From contig JAEUJW010000036.1 of NCBI GenBank assembly GCA_016793465.1, positions 135,000 through 198,999 on the forward strand: 64,000 nucleotides of DNA, given 5' to 3'. The stretch is from Myxococcales bacterium (GTDB lineage: Bacteria > Myxococcota > Polyangia > Nannocystales > Nannocystaceae). The notes beneath the pieces were generated by a model, which was not told the DNA's origin, did no database searches, and worked only from the letters and a program-made list of their open reading frames with translations. A program made the translations under genes and the position numbers. Positions 26,129 to 39,676 of this stretch are shown here, piece by piece (position 1 is the stretch's first letter; each line of letters opens with the position of its first letter).

Positions 26129-26155
26129 CCTTCTACTACGGTTCGTAGTAGAAGG
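26129..26155. promoter_or_regulatory. BlaI-type operator (site 6) before the TonB operon
   Basis: Perfect arms CCTTCTACTACG and complement around GTT, with core TACTA-N7-TAGTA at 26134-26150. It is very similar to site 1. It precedes the secreted protein, TonB receptor and two lipoproteins that follow on the plus strand. Confidence 0.78.
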
Positions 26156-26257
26156 GAACCGATGTCCGGTTCTCCCCTTCATTCCGCGACGCGCTCCTGG
26201 CGCACCCTGCGTAGCCGGGGCCCTCTGCCCGAATCTCGTCGAAAAGGGGTCTCGCGC

Positions 26258-27460
26258 GTGATCGGCCGCATCACCTTGCTCGGAGCTCTGCTCCTCCCGG
26301 CGGCCGCGCTGGCGGGCAACGGCACGCACCCCCGGACGCCGGTGAGCTGGAATCCCCGACCGCCGTGCATGACCATCGTCGACCGCACGGTCTCGCCCGA
26401 GCTCGAGTTCACGTACACGATCCCCTACGAGGACCTGCGTCCGGCCGATGCCGTGGACGAGGTCGACGACAGCCGCCAGCACCAGTTCCTCGCCTTCTGC
26501 CGATCGCACAGCGTACAGGAGTATCTGCCGGTGTGGCTCTCCGACGCTGACGTCGTCGCGGCCGACGCCAAGGGGTTGGTCGACGCGATGACGGTGACGA
26601 CCGACGACGTGTTCGACACGAGCCCGGACTGGGCGAACTGCTTTGTCCGGATCACCGCCGACGACCAGCGACGCGTCATCACGTTCGCCGAGACCAGTAT
26701 GCCGGTCGTCTGGGACACCACCGGGCTGCCGGTCGGGCCGTATGTGATCGACGGCTACACCTGGGAGCCGCCCGGCAACCTGTTCTCGCTGCGTCCGGGA
26801 GTCGTGAAGGTGATCGACGATCCCGATCCCGCGATGAGCCCGCCCGCCCTGGCGATCAGCAACCAGATCGGCGAGGAGATCGTGTGGCAGGCCGAGCAGC
26901 TCAAGCTGTTCGGATGCCTCAGCGCGATGGACGGGTCGACCATCACCGGCTACTGGGCCGCCACCGACAACCCCGAGCAGCCGCTCGAATGGCAGAGCTT
27001 CGAAGCGGACACGCCGGTGTCCGGTGACGAGTTCGAGCTGATGTTCAGCCCGCCGCCCGAGGCGATCGGCCAGATCGTGCTCCGTATCGACATCAAGGAT
27101 CCGATGGACCGCGTGTTCACGGCGCACATGGACCTGCTCGCGTCGGTGCTGCCCGGGAGCCCTCCGACCTCGGACGGTGACACCTGCGACAGCGACAGCG
27201 CGGGCTTCATCGCCATGCCTGGCTGCGGCGGGACCGACGACGGCTCGACCGGCATCGGCAGCAGCGGCGGTGAGAACCCCACGACGACCACGGACTCCCC
27301 GACGGGAACTGCGGGCGCCGGCAGCTCGAGCGAAGGGTCGACCGGTGCCATGGAGACGCCGACCTCGACCGACGGGTGCGCCTGCACGACTGGCTCACCC
27401 GGCAGTGCGCTCGTCGGTCTTCTCTTGATGTGGCCCTTTTGCCGCCGCAGGTGCCGTTGA
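26258..27460 (+). CDS. secreted protein with MYXO-CTERM-like tail
   Basis: A GTG at 26258 after an AGGGG sequence gives a Sec signal peptide (VIGRITLLGALLLPAAALAG). An ATG at 26162 would add 32 polar residues. The mature protein has a Pro/Asp-rich domain of about 290 residues, then a Gly/Ser/Thr linker, CACT, a hydrophobic helix and a CRRRCR end. The tail resembles MYXO-CTERM. The main domain belongs to no family I know; the strands suggest beta-sandwich modules. It is the first gene after operator site 6, and the TonB receptor follows within 10 bases. Confidence 0.7.
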   Translation: MIGRITLLGALLLPAAALAGNGTHPRTPVSWNPRPPCMTIVDRTVSPELEFTYTIPYEDLRPADAVDEVDDSRQHQFLAFCRSHSVQEYLPVWLSDADVVAADAKGLVDAMTVTTDDVFDTSPDWANCFVRITADDQRRVITFAETSMPVVWDTTGLPVGPYVIDGYTWEPPGNLFSLRPGVVKVIDDPDPAMSPPALAISNQIGEEIVWQAEQLKLFGCLSAMDGSTITGYWAATDNPEQPLEWQSFEADTPVSGDEFELMFSPPPEAIGQIVLRIDIKDPMDRVFTAHMDLLASVLPGSPPTSDGDTCDSDSAGFIAMPGCGGTDDGSTGIGSSGGENPTTTTDSPTGTAGAGSSSEGSTGAMETPTSTDGCACTTGSPGSALVGLLLMWPFCRRRCR

Positions 27461-27466
27461 GGCATC

Positions 27467-29638
27467 TTGATCGAGCTCATTTGCGCGCGAACTCAGGGAG
27501 TGCATGCAGAGCGTGCATTCATAACGCCGAGAAATGGCCACGTGCAAAATCGTCGAGCGAAACAGGCTGGCCTGCGGACAGCAACGGTGATGGTGACGGT
27601 ACTCGGCAACACATCCCTGGTACGCGCCCACGAGCCCGGCCCGGCAACAACGCCGGTGCAGCCCGGCAAGAAGCTGCCGCGCTACGCCACGATCGTGGAG
27701 TCCCGGCGGCCGCCACTACTGGCCTCACAGCGGGTGATCGGCGCGCGCGAGCTGTCGGTCGCTCCCCGGCGACGCTCGGCCGACGACTTGCTCCGTTTGG
27801 TTCCCGGTGTCTTCCTTAGCCAGCACGGCTCGGAGGGAAAGGGGCAACAGATCTTCTTACGCGGGTTCGATGCGGTGCATGGGCAAGACGTCGAAGTGAC
27901 GGTCGCCGGCATCCCGATCAACGAGTTGTCCAACATCCACGGCCAGGGCTACATCGACCTCAACTTCGTGATCCCCGAGGTCGTGCGTCAAGTATCGGCG
28001 AGTAAAGGGCCGTTCCTGCTCAACCAGGGCAATTTCGCCAACGCTGGCACCATCCGCTTCGACCTCGGAGTCGACCCGGCCAACCGTGGGACCCGTACCA
28101 GCTACGAGTTCGGTAGCACCCTGCGCCACCGCGGTGTCGTCGTCCTTGCGCCGAAGCAACTCCGGCGGGAGAACTTCGTCGCGTTCGAGGCGATGCATGA
28201 CCGTGGGTTCGCAGCCGGTCGCAGGGCCAGCCGTGCGTCGAGCATCGGCCAGGTACGGCTGGTCGACAGCAAAGAGTACGGACACCTCGACCTCTTCGGC
28301 ACCGGCTACTACGCGAAGTTCAGCTCGCCCGGCGCGGTGACGGCGACGGACGTCGCCGATGGGTCGGTACCGTTCGCGGGCGCGTACCAGAACGACTGGG
28401 GCGGCAGCTCGATCCGCGGGATCGCCAGCCTGCGCCACGAGATCGACGTGGGCCGCGGGAAGCTCGACCAGCGGCTCTACGGGCAGATTCGGCGCTTCGA
28501 CATCCTCGAGAATTTTACCGGATACCTACAGGACGCCGTCCGTGGCGACCGCCGGCTGCAGACACACGACTTCCTGTCCGCCGGCTACCAGATCGAGTAC
28601 ACACGGCCGATCGTCGACTCCCTGGTGCTCGTCGCCGGTGGGGCATGGCAGGGCGACCGAGTGGCCCAACGCGACGAGCAGGTCGACGCCAATCACGGCG
28701 TCGTCAGCAAAAACTGGGACCTCGGCGTCGGGCAGAACCAGGCACATGCGCGCACCGGGTTGCGCTGGCGACCGTCGGACTGGTTCTACACGGAGGGCGG
28801 GGCGCGGGTCGACATGTTCGCGTACGACGTGATCGACCACGTTCGGGACGACGCGCGCACGAAGAAGGTGCTGGCCCGGGTGTCGCCGCGGCTGCTGACC
28901 TCGTTTCGAATCTCAGAGCGCTGGTCGCTGTTCGCGTCTTACGGGCGGGGCTTTCGCGCGCCCGAGGCGCGATCGATCCTCGGCGGCAAGGTAACGCCCT
29001 CAGACGTCGAGCTCGACCGTTACAAAGGGGGTACCCCGCGGATCTTCCCGTCCGACGCGGTGGAAGTCGGCGGCCGATTCACGGGGCGCAAGTACTTCTA
29101 TGCGGGCGTCGCTCTGTTCGGGACGTGGGTCGACCGCGAGCTCGTGTTCGATCATGTGTCGGCCGTCAATCTCGAGCTCAACAAGACCCGCCGGCTCGGC
29201 GCCGAGGTCGACCTTGGCGTACGGCCCACAGAGTGGCTCGAGCTGCGCCAGGATCTCACGCTCGCGCACGGGCGGTTCGTCGCCTCGGGCGCCCCGATCC
29301 CCGGGGCTCCCCCGCTGCTGAGCGCGACGACCCTGACGCTGATTCACCCGCGGGGGTACCGGGCGGGTGCGCGCCTCCAGGTCGTCGGCTCGCGAGCGTT
29401 GCCTTACGGGGCCCGCTCGGCGACCTACGCCTTGCTCGATCTGAGCGTGGGCTATCGTACCGGCCCCTTGCAGCTCGACATACAGATCGACAACGCGACC
29501 AACGCGCAGTGGAAGGAAGGCGAATACCACTATGCGAGCTGGTGGGACAAGGACGAACCACGCAGCACGCTCCCCTCGCTGAAATTCATTGCCGGACCAC
29601 CCCTGACCGTACGAACCGCGACGACCTTGTGGTTTTGA
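27467..29638 (+). CDS. TonB-dependent receptor
   Basis: This outer-membrane receptor has a plug domain (residues about 100-200: DDLLRLVPGVFLSQHG, QQIFLRGFDAVHGQDVEV, NIHGQGYIDLNFVIPE, VSASKGPF) and a 22-strand-like barrel with alternating aromatic residues. It ends in an aromatic residue (TTLWF). The frame opens at 27467, but the start may be the GTG at 27542, which places a signal sequence near TVMVTVLGNTSLVRA. The substrate is not shown by the sequence. Its place under operator site 6 and beside metal efflux genes suggests a metal complex or another envelope ligand. Confidence 0.9.
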   Translation: MIELICARTQGVHAERAFITPRNGHVQNRRAKQAGLRTATVMVTVLGNTSLVRAHEPGPATTPVQPGKKLPRYATIVESRRPPLLASQRVIGARELSVAPRRRSADDLLRLVPGVFLSQHGSEGKGQQIFLRGFDAVHGQDVEVTVAGIPINELSNIHGQGYIDLNFVIPEVVRQVSASKGPFLLNQGNFANAGTIRFDLGVDPANRGTRTSYEFGSTLRHRGVVVLAPKQLRRENFVAFEAMHDRGFAAGRRASRASSIGQVRLVDSKEYGHLDLFGTGYYAKFSSPGAVTATDVADGSVPFAGAYQNDWGGSSIRGIASLRHEIDVGRGKLDQRLYGQIRRFDILENFTGYLQDAVRGDRRLQTHDFLSAGYQIEYTRPIVDSLVLVAGGAWQGDRVAQRDEQVDANHGVVSKNWDLGVGQNQAHARTGLRWRPSDWFYTEGGARVDMFAYDVIDHVRDDARTKKVLARVSPRLLTSFRISERWSLFASYGRGFRAPEARSILGGKVTPSDVELDRYKGGTPRIFPSDAVEVGGRFTGRKYFYAGVALFGTWVDRELVFDHVSAVNLELNKTRRLGAEVDLGVRPTEWLELRQDLTLAHGRFVASGAPIPGAPPLLSATTLTLIHPRGYRAGARLQVVGSRALPYGARSATYALLDLSVGYRTGPLQLDIQIDNATNAQWKEGEYHYASWWDKDEPRSTLPSLKFIAGPPLTVRTATTLWF

Positions 29639-29653
29639 GAACACGGAGAACCA

Positions 29654-30418
29654 ATGAAACACACTCGAATGATATTCCTTTTCACCGCCGCGTCGGCGTG
29701 TACGCCCAGCCAGGAGGCGGTACGCGTCCAGCTCCCGGTGACGATCGACGCCTCGACCATCACCGATTCGACCAACGAGGAGGGGTGGACGGTGACCATG
29801 GACACGGCCCGGATCGCCGTGACCGACATGCAATTTACAATTCAGGGCGAGATGCACGGCGTGACCGCGTGGCTCGGCGACTGGCTGATCTCCCGCGCAT
29901 GGGCCCACCCGGGCCACTACGCAGGCGGTAACGTTACCGGCGAGCTCACGGGTACGTTCATCTTCGACTGGTTCGGTCATGACGGTATGATGCTCGGTTC
30001 GGCCGACATGCTGGTCGGCGACTACAATGGCATGAACTTCACGTTCCGCGCCGCGGACGATGGAGACGGCCTCGCTGCGAACGACCCGCTGCTCGGGCAC
30101 ACCGCCCACTTCGGCGGGATCGCACGCAAAGGCGGCGAGGAGGTGATGTTCACCGCCGTGCTGGACATCAACGCCGGGACGCAGATGGTCGGTGCGCCCT
30201 TCGAGCTGGCGCTCGCGGATGACACCGAGGCGACGATCGCCTTTCAACTCGAGCCCACCGACCCCGTCGAGATGAAATCGATGTTCGACGGCCTCGACTT
30301 TGGCGCGCTCGATGACGACGCGGATGGCGTGGTGGCGATCGAACCCGGCAGCGAAGCAGCCAACGTGTTTCGTCGGACGCTCCAGTCCCATATCCACTAC
30401 CAAGCGGAGGCGCAGTGA
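29654..30418 (+). CDS. lipoprotein downstream of the TonB receptor
   Basis: The signal is MKHTRMIFLFTAASAC with a lipobox. The mature protein is Asp/Gly-rich with repeated beta strands (TITDSTNEEGWTVTMDTARI, WLGDWLISRAWAHPGHYAGG) and His residues. A DDDADGVV stretch near residue 230 recalls a Ca-binding loop. The family is not recognised. It lies 15 bases after the TonB gene and is likely a surface lipoprotein working with the receptor, which is an inference from context. Confidence 0.75.
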   Translation: MKHTRMIFLFTAASACTPSQEAVRVQLPVTIDASTITDSTNEEGWTVTMDTARIAVTDMQFTIQGEMHGVTAWLGDWLISRAWAHPGHYAGGNVTGELTGTFIFDWFGHDGMMLGSADMLVGDYNGMNFTFRAADDGDGLAANDPLLGHTAHFGGIARKGGEEVMFTAVLDINAGTQMVGAPFELALADDTEATIAFQLEPTDPVEMKSMFDGLDFGALDDDADGVVAIEPGSEAANVFRRTLQSHIHYQAEAQ

Positions 30419-30419
30419 C

Positions 30420-31247
30420 ATGACCGTGATGAAAATGTCGATGGTGTTCGGAGGAGCTCTCTTGACCTTGGGCTGCGAGGCCGGAGGCGGCGCGGGGGCC
30501 CAGCTCTCGGTTCGTGCATGGGGCGAGGAGTACATCGAGGAGGGCATCCCGGCCGACGTGTTCAACGATGGCTGGACGGTGCACTTCGATCGTTTCCTGA
30601 TCAACGTCGGACAGATCGAGATCGGAGAGGTCGAGGGGGCGCCGGCGTTCGATGTGCCGCAGTTTCAGATCCATGACCTGGCGATGGCATCGAACGGTAA
30701 GGGCCAACTCCTGGCTCAGGACGAGGTCCCGGCCGGGATCTACGCAAACACGCAATACCGGATCTACCCGGCGGACGGAGACTCCACCGCTGGCAACGCG
30801 GCCGCCCCCGACGTGAAGATGATGCAGGATGGTAGCTACTCCGTCTTCGTCGCCGGTTCGGCGAACAAGGGCGCCGTGACCAAGACCTTCGCGTGGGGGT
30901 TCAACACCCGGACGGTCTACTCGCACTGTCAGTCGCAGGCCGTGATCGAGGCCGGCGCGCCTGCCACGGTGCAGATCACCATCCATGGCGACCACATGTT
31001 CTACGACGACCTGTACTCCGAGACGCCGATGGTCCTCTTCGGGCTCTACGCCCAAGCTGATGACGACGGGGATGCCGACGGCGTCATCACCCGGGAGGAG
31101 CTCGAAGCCATCGACCTGCGACCGCTTCCGAACTATCAGGTCGGCAGTACGGGCATCACAGACCTGTGGCACTTCATCGAGCACCTGACGACGTCGCTCG
31201 GTCACATCGATGGCGAGGGCCACTGCATGAACGAACGCGAGTCATAA
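30420..31247 (+). CDS. second lipoprotein of the TonB operon
   Basis: It starts with ATG at 30420, one base after the previous stop. A lipobox TLGC follows a Met-rich signal. It has the repeated theme FNDGWTVHFDRFLINVGQIE seen in related form in the preceding lipoprotein, and a C-terminal DDDGDADGVITREEL loop that fits an EF-hand-like metal site. His and Cys cluster near the end (HFIEHL, HIDGEGHCMN). It is probably paralogous to the gene before it. I infer a role in binding or delivery of a metal ion at the receptor. Confidence 0.75.
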   Translation: MTVMKMSMVFGGALLTLGCEAGGGAGAQLSVRAWGEEYIEEGIPADVFNDGWTVHFDRFLINVGQIEIGEVEGAPAFDVPQFQIHDLAMASNGKGQLLAQDEVPAGIYANTQYRIYPADGDSTAGNAAAPDVKMMQDGSYSVFVAGSANKGAVTKTFAWGFNTRTVYSHCQSQAVIEAGAPATVQITIHGDHMFYDDLYSETPMVLFGLYAQADDDGDADGVITREELEAIDLRPLPNYQVGSTGITDLWHFIEHLTTSLGHIDGEGHCMNERES

Positions 31248-31486
31248 CGTCGTTCCCGGGCGTACTGTAGCCACCTCGACGTGGACGATCGCCGACCCGG
31301 TCGCCGCGCACCCCGCCACCCACCCTGGCAGTCCGTGGGTCGCGGAGGGCCGTCGCGCGAAGATGAACGCCCGCCACCTGCCCGGTCTCCCGCAGGCGCA
31401 GACGTGACAAAAGGCCATGATTTGCCCCACAGGTGGCGTCCTGGCCGATTGCGAGCCGATTCGCGCCCCTGGTACACTGCGGGTCC

Positions 31487-31882
31487 GTGCCGCGAACACA
31501 CGACATCCCCAGCGCTCTGCGCGCAGCGACTGTCTGGTTGCTGATGGTGGTGTCCATGTTCCTTGGCCCCGTGTCGGTGTTCGCGGCCGGCCCGGCGGCC
31601 TGTGGCGATGCCTGTCCCTGTGACGAGGCCGACGACGACGACATCGGCGACGAGCGATCCACCGACGATCACGAGCACGGCACCCCTGTCGACGAGGAGT
31701 GCCCCAAGGGCTGCCCCGGTTGCCACGCCAGTCCCGGTGTCGCGCTGACTCCGCTCGAGTGTTCGTTGCCGACGTCACCGCTCTCGTCGTCGACCCCTGA
31801 CCTCATGCCCCGCGACGCCTCCGCCACAGGTGTCTGTACGGGCGTGTTTCGACCGCCGCGCTCGCAACACCGTACGCATTAG
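31487..31882 (+). CDS. small exported Cys/Asp/His-rich protein
   Basis: A GTG at 31487 gives a signal peptide (ATVWLLMVVSMFLGPVSVFA). The mature part is dense in CGDACPCDEADDDDIGD, DDHEHGT and CPKGCPGCH. Such Cys and acid clusters are common in metal-binding periplasmic proteins. It is the first gene on this strand before a czcBA-like operon. I know no family. The start is uncertain because no ribosome binding site is seen. Confidence 0.6.
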   Translation: MPRTHDIPSALRAATVWLLMVVSMFLGPVSVFAAGPAACGDACPCDEADDDDIGDERSTDDHEHGTPVDEECPKGCPGCHASPGVALTPLECSLPTSPLSSSTPDLMPRDASATGVCTGVFRPPRSQHRTH

Positions 31883-31960
31883 TTCGGTGTTGGGCGAGCA
31901 TTGCTCGCCCTGGTGAGGATAGGCCGCGCCGTCGCGGCCCCTGTTTGCGAGAGCTCGTTC

Positions 31961-32340
31961 ATGGTCCACACACTGGTTCGATCCGTCATCCTGTCCACCG
32001 TCACCCTGTTCGGCTGCAGCCAGCCGAAGCAGGAGGACGCAGGGCAGAAGTCCCAACCCACCACTCCGGCGGCCGCCGAGGCGAAGCGCGCGGTCGATCC
32101 GAAGCCGGCGCCCGGCCCCGAGCACGCGGCCGCCGGTGTGAAGCCCGGCTCCCATGAGGACTGGTGCGGTGAGCATCAGGTCCCCGAGTCGCTGTGCACT
32201 CGCTGCAATCCCTCGCTGATCGCCGCGTTCAAGGCCAGCAACGACTGGTGCGTGGAGCACGACCTCCCCGAGTCGCAGTGCAAGATCTGCAACCCGGATT
32301 TAAAAATCGTCCGTCCGCCGCCCGCCGGCGAGGCGAAGCC

Positions 32341-32344
<4 letters not shown>
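31961..32344 (+). CDS. lipoprotein with two CxxH..CxxC modules
   Basis: The ATG at 31961 begins a lipoprotein (lipobox LFGC) of 127 residues. After a Pro/Ala linker it has two copies of a module: DWCGEHQVPESLCTRCNP and DWCVEHDLPESQCKICNP. Each has C-x2-H-x6-C-x2-C, a zinc-ribbon-like ligand set. The next gene carries six such modules fused to an adaptor. It is probably a metal-binding chaperone for the pump; the stop overlaps the next GTG. Confidence 0.8.
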
Positions 32345-37147
<4,803 letters not shown>

Positions 37148-37173
37148 CGGGGACCGGCTCGTGCTGGTCGGGC

Positions 37174-37785
37174 TCACGTGCAGCTCCTCCGCTCGGCAAA
37201 TGCCTGCCGAGACACCTGGACGGCCCCGCTCAACGCCAGACCGGCCATGATGGCCGCCACGACGATGTCAGGCCACGGGCTCTCCGCGAAGAACACGAAG
37301 CTCGCGGCGACAAGGACGGCGAGGTTGCCGAGCACGTCGTTGCGCGTGCACAACCAGACCGACCGCATGTTGCTGTCGCCTTCCCGGTAGCGGTAAAGCA
37401 TGGCAGCGACGGTGATGTTCGCCAGCATCGCCGTCACGCCCACGACGCCCATGGCCTCCGCCGCCGGCACGGTCCCTCGGATGGCATTGAGGACCACTGC
37501 CGCGATCACCCAAAGACCGAAAAAGCCCATGCTCGCTGCCTTGACCAGGGCAGCACCCGCGCGCACCCGGAGCGAATAACCGAGGACGAACAGGCTGAGG
37601 GCGTAATTCCCGGCGTCCCCGAGGAAGTCGAGCGCGTCGGCCTGTAGCGAGACGGAGCCGGCCAGGACGCCCGCCCCGAGTTCCACCGCGAACATCGCCG
37701 CGTTGATCGCGAGCGCGGCCCATAAAACGCGTCGGTACCGCGGCCCCACTGAGACATTCTTGTTCGCGCAACAGTCCTTCCCCAT
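37174..37785 (-). CDS. CDF-family divalent cation exporter
   Basis: The 203-residue protein has six helices: LWAALAINAAMFAVELGAGV, VSLQADALDFLGDAGNYALS (the HxxxD/DxxxD-like site of helix 2), and later SVWLCTRNDVLGNLAVLVAA (helix 5 site). It lacks the C-terminal cytoplasmic domain, which is normal for this short subgroup. It has Cys near both ends (DCCANKN, RRSCT). It has a good ribosome binding site (GAAGGGG) and a MerR-type promoter upstream. It likely exports zinc, cadmium or cobalt from the cytoplasm. Confidence 0.85.
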   Translation of the reverse strand: MGKDCCANKNVSVGPRYRRVLWAALAINAAMFAVELGAGVLAGSVSLQADALDFLGDAGNYALSLFVLGYSLRVRAGAALVKAASMGFFGLWVIAAVVLNAIRGTVPAAEAMGVVGVTAMLANITVAAMLYRYREGDSNMRSVWLCTRNDVLGNLAVLVAASFVFFAESPWPDIVVAAIMAGLALSGAVQVSRQAFAERRSCT

Positions 37786-37815
37786 GTTCGACCCCTTCGG
37801 CTCAGTCGTGGTTGA

Positions 37816-37846
37816 AGGCTAAAGTCTGTAGTGACTACAGAGTCAA
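37816..37846 (-). promoter_or_regulatory. MerR-type promoter of the CDF gene
   Basis: On the minus strand a -35 box TTGACT (37846-37841) and a -10 box TAGCCT (37821-37816) are separated by 19 bases. The spacer holds the dyad CTGTAGTCACTACAG. The long spacer and centred dyad are typical of MerR/CadR/ZntR-regulated promoters. No merR gene adjoins it: on the plus strand the first ATG after the dyad (37846) opens only ten codons. Confidence 0.7.
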
Positions 37847-37931
37847 TGAAGAACGGCTGTGAGCCGGCACACCGCTGAACTCGTCGTCCGCTCCGTCAGA
37901 TCTGCGAGGCCAAGCCGAGCAGACGGTCGCG

Positions 37932-37954
37932 CCCAGTGCCACAAGGGCACTGGG
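37932..37954. terminator. hairpin downstream of the recombinase gene
   Basis: CCCAGTGCC at 37932-37940 pairs exactly with GGCACTGGG at 37946-37954 across ACAAG. It lies 28 bases beyond the stop of the recombinase gene and could be its terminator or an element end. Confidence 0.5.
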
Positions 37955-37981
37955 GGCGGCCCGGGGTGCCAACCCAGCGCG

Positions 37982-39676
37982 TCAGGTGGACTGGCGGATT
38001 GCCGCCGGGCGGCTCCGGCGCGCGGTGGACGACCCGACCTCGACCGCCGCAACGTCGATCGTCGGCTTGGGGCGTGCGGTCCCCCGCGGCAGGTGGCGCG
38101 GCTCGCGGCCGATCTCCGGCAGCTCCAAGGCGGCCGTGATCCGGGCCCACGTCCCGTTCCCGCACCAGCGCTCGTACCACCGCCAGCACGTCGTGGCGCG
38201 ACCGAGGTTCTTCGGCATCTCGCGCCACTTGGCGCCGTTGTGGAGCACCCAGCGGATCGCGTCCACGGCCCGCCGCAGGTCCGTGCGCTTGCCCCCGCAG
38301 GTGCCGCGCGTCGCCTCCATGATCGCCGCGATCCGCTTCCACTCCCGGTCGGTGAGACGCTCGAACGGCGGCGGGGTGAGCACGGCGGCCCCCCGGGTCG
38401 CGCCGACGATCCGGTCCGTCGCGGCCTCGAGGCCGTCGCGGACGACGTCGTTGGCCAGGTGGGCGTAGCGCTGCGTCGTGCGGTCGTGCTTGTGGCCGAG
38501 CATCGCCCCGACCACAGCCAGCGGGACCCCGCACATGAGCGCGTCGCTGGCGAACGAGTGCCGCAGGTCGTGCAGGCGGACGTCGGGGATCCCGGCGGCG
38601 GCGCGGACGTTCTCCCACGAGCGGTTGATGCTCTTGATCCGCGTCCCCTTCGGCCCGCGCAGCACGTAGCCCGTGCGCGGGTTGCCGGTCTGGTCGTGAA
38701 TGTACTTGAGCAGACCGAGCACGTGCTTCGACACCTGGATCTTGAGCTGGCCGCCTTTCGTGTCGGGCAGGTCCAGAAACGCGTGCTGCCAGTTCACCAT
38801 CTCCCACTTCAGCAACACGATCTCGTTGCGGCGGCGCCCCGTCAGCCCGAGCAGGTCGAACGCCCACACGGTCGCGATGTGCAGGTGGCCCTTGCGGCCC
38901 GCAGGGATCTTGAGGCCCGCGTCGATCACCGCCTGGACCCGCTGTCGCTCCTCCGGCGTCAGGAAGCGCTCGCGCTTCGTCAGGGGGAAGCGTTCGATGC
39001 CGAAGGCCGGGTTGCGCAGGTCCGGAAGATCCCGGTCCTTGTAGATCCACGTGAACAAGCTGCTGATCGTGCCGAGCACGCTGTTAGCCGCGGCCTTGGT
39101 CTTGCTCAGCGAGGCGTGCAGCTCGTTGATCTCGGACCGCTTGATGCTGCGGAAGTCCCGCTCGCCGAAGGTCGGCTTGTCCTCCGTCGGCTTGCCCTTC
39201 ATCTCGTTGCCCTCCGTCGGCTTGTCCTCGATCTCTTTGTACGGGAGGATCACGTCGCGGATGTTCTGACGGTACCTCTCGGCCGTCCCGGGCTTGAGCC
39301 TCACGTCGACATGCACACGGATGAAGCGCTCGGCCAGCGATCGGAGCGTCTCGATCTGAGATCGCGCTGGTTCCACCTGTTTCACAGGGGCGCGTGTGCC
39401 CGCCGTCGTCGCGCTCGTCGTCGCTCTGTCGCCCTCGCCGGCGGCGACGCTGGCGAGCATGATCGCGGCCTGCCGCCGCGCCTCGTCGATCGCCAGCACG
39501 GGACCGAGCAGGCCGATTTTCTTCCGGTGATCCTTGCCGGCCACCCGGTACCGCACGAGCGCGACCTTCTTCCCCGTGGGCAGAACGCGGAGGATGAACC
39601 CCGGCAGTGCATCACAGGTGACTTCGTACATCTTCGCGCGGGCCTTGCACTCGCGCACGAACGCAGCGTTGATCAT
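37982..39676 (-). CDS. tyrosine recombinase fused to an IS5-type DNA-binding domain
   Basis: The first 440 residues are a phage-type integrase: an N-terminal arm-binding part, a core-binding part, and a catalytic domain with Arg in LTGRRRNEIVLLKW, HDLRH, LGHKHDRTTQ and Tyr in RYAHL. A low-complexity insert with repeated EDKPT/GKPT lies near residues 155-175. The last 100 residues read LTDREWKRIAAIMEATRGT, RRAVDAIRWVLHNGAKWREM and CWRWYERWCGNGTWARI, the N-terminal HTH domain (DUF4096) of IS5-family transposases. No transposase catalytic core follows. It is probably the enzyme that inserted the island. Confidence 0.88.
   Translation of the reverse strand: MINAAFVRECKARAKMYEVTCDALPGFILRVLPTGKKVALVRYRVAGKDHRKKIGLLGPVLAIDEARRQAAIMLASVAAGEGDRATTSATTAGTRAPVKQVEPARSQIETLRSLAERFIRVHVDVRLKPGTAERYRQNIRDVILPYKEIEDKPTEGNEMKGKPTEDKPTFGERDFRSIKRSEINELHASLSKTKAAANSVLGTISSLFTWIYKDRDLPDLRNPAFGIERFPLTKRERFLTPEERQRVQAVIDAGLKIPAGRKGHLHIATVWAFDLLGLTGRRRNEIVLLKWEMVNWQHAFLDLPDTKGGQLKIQVSKHVLGLLKYIHDQTGNPRTGYVLRGPKGTRIKSINRSWENVRAAAGIPDVRLHDLRHSFASDALMCGVPLAVVGAMLGHKHDRTTQRYAHLANDVVRDGLEAATDRIVGATRGAAVLTPPPFERLTDREWKRIAAIMEATRGTCGGKRTDLRRAVDAIRWVLHNGAKWREMPKNLGRATTCWRWYERWCGNGTWARITAALELPEIGREPRHLPRGTARPKPTIDVAAVEVGSSTARRSRPAAIRQST

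Noticed and set aside
31248..31486. Possible further BlaI operator before the second czcBA operon
   Set aside because: No TACTA-N7-TAGTA core is present there.
37855..37981. Remnant of a merR gene next to the MerR-type promoter
   Set aside because: The translated sequence after the ten-codon frame shows no MerR helix-turn-helix in any frame.
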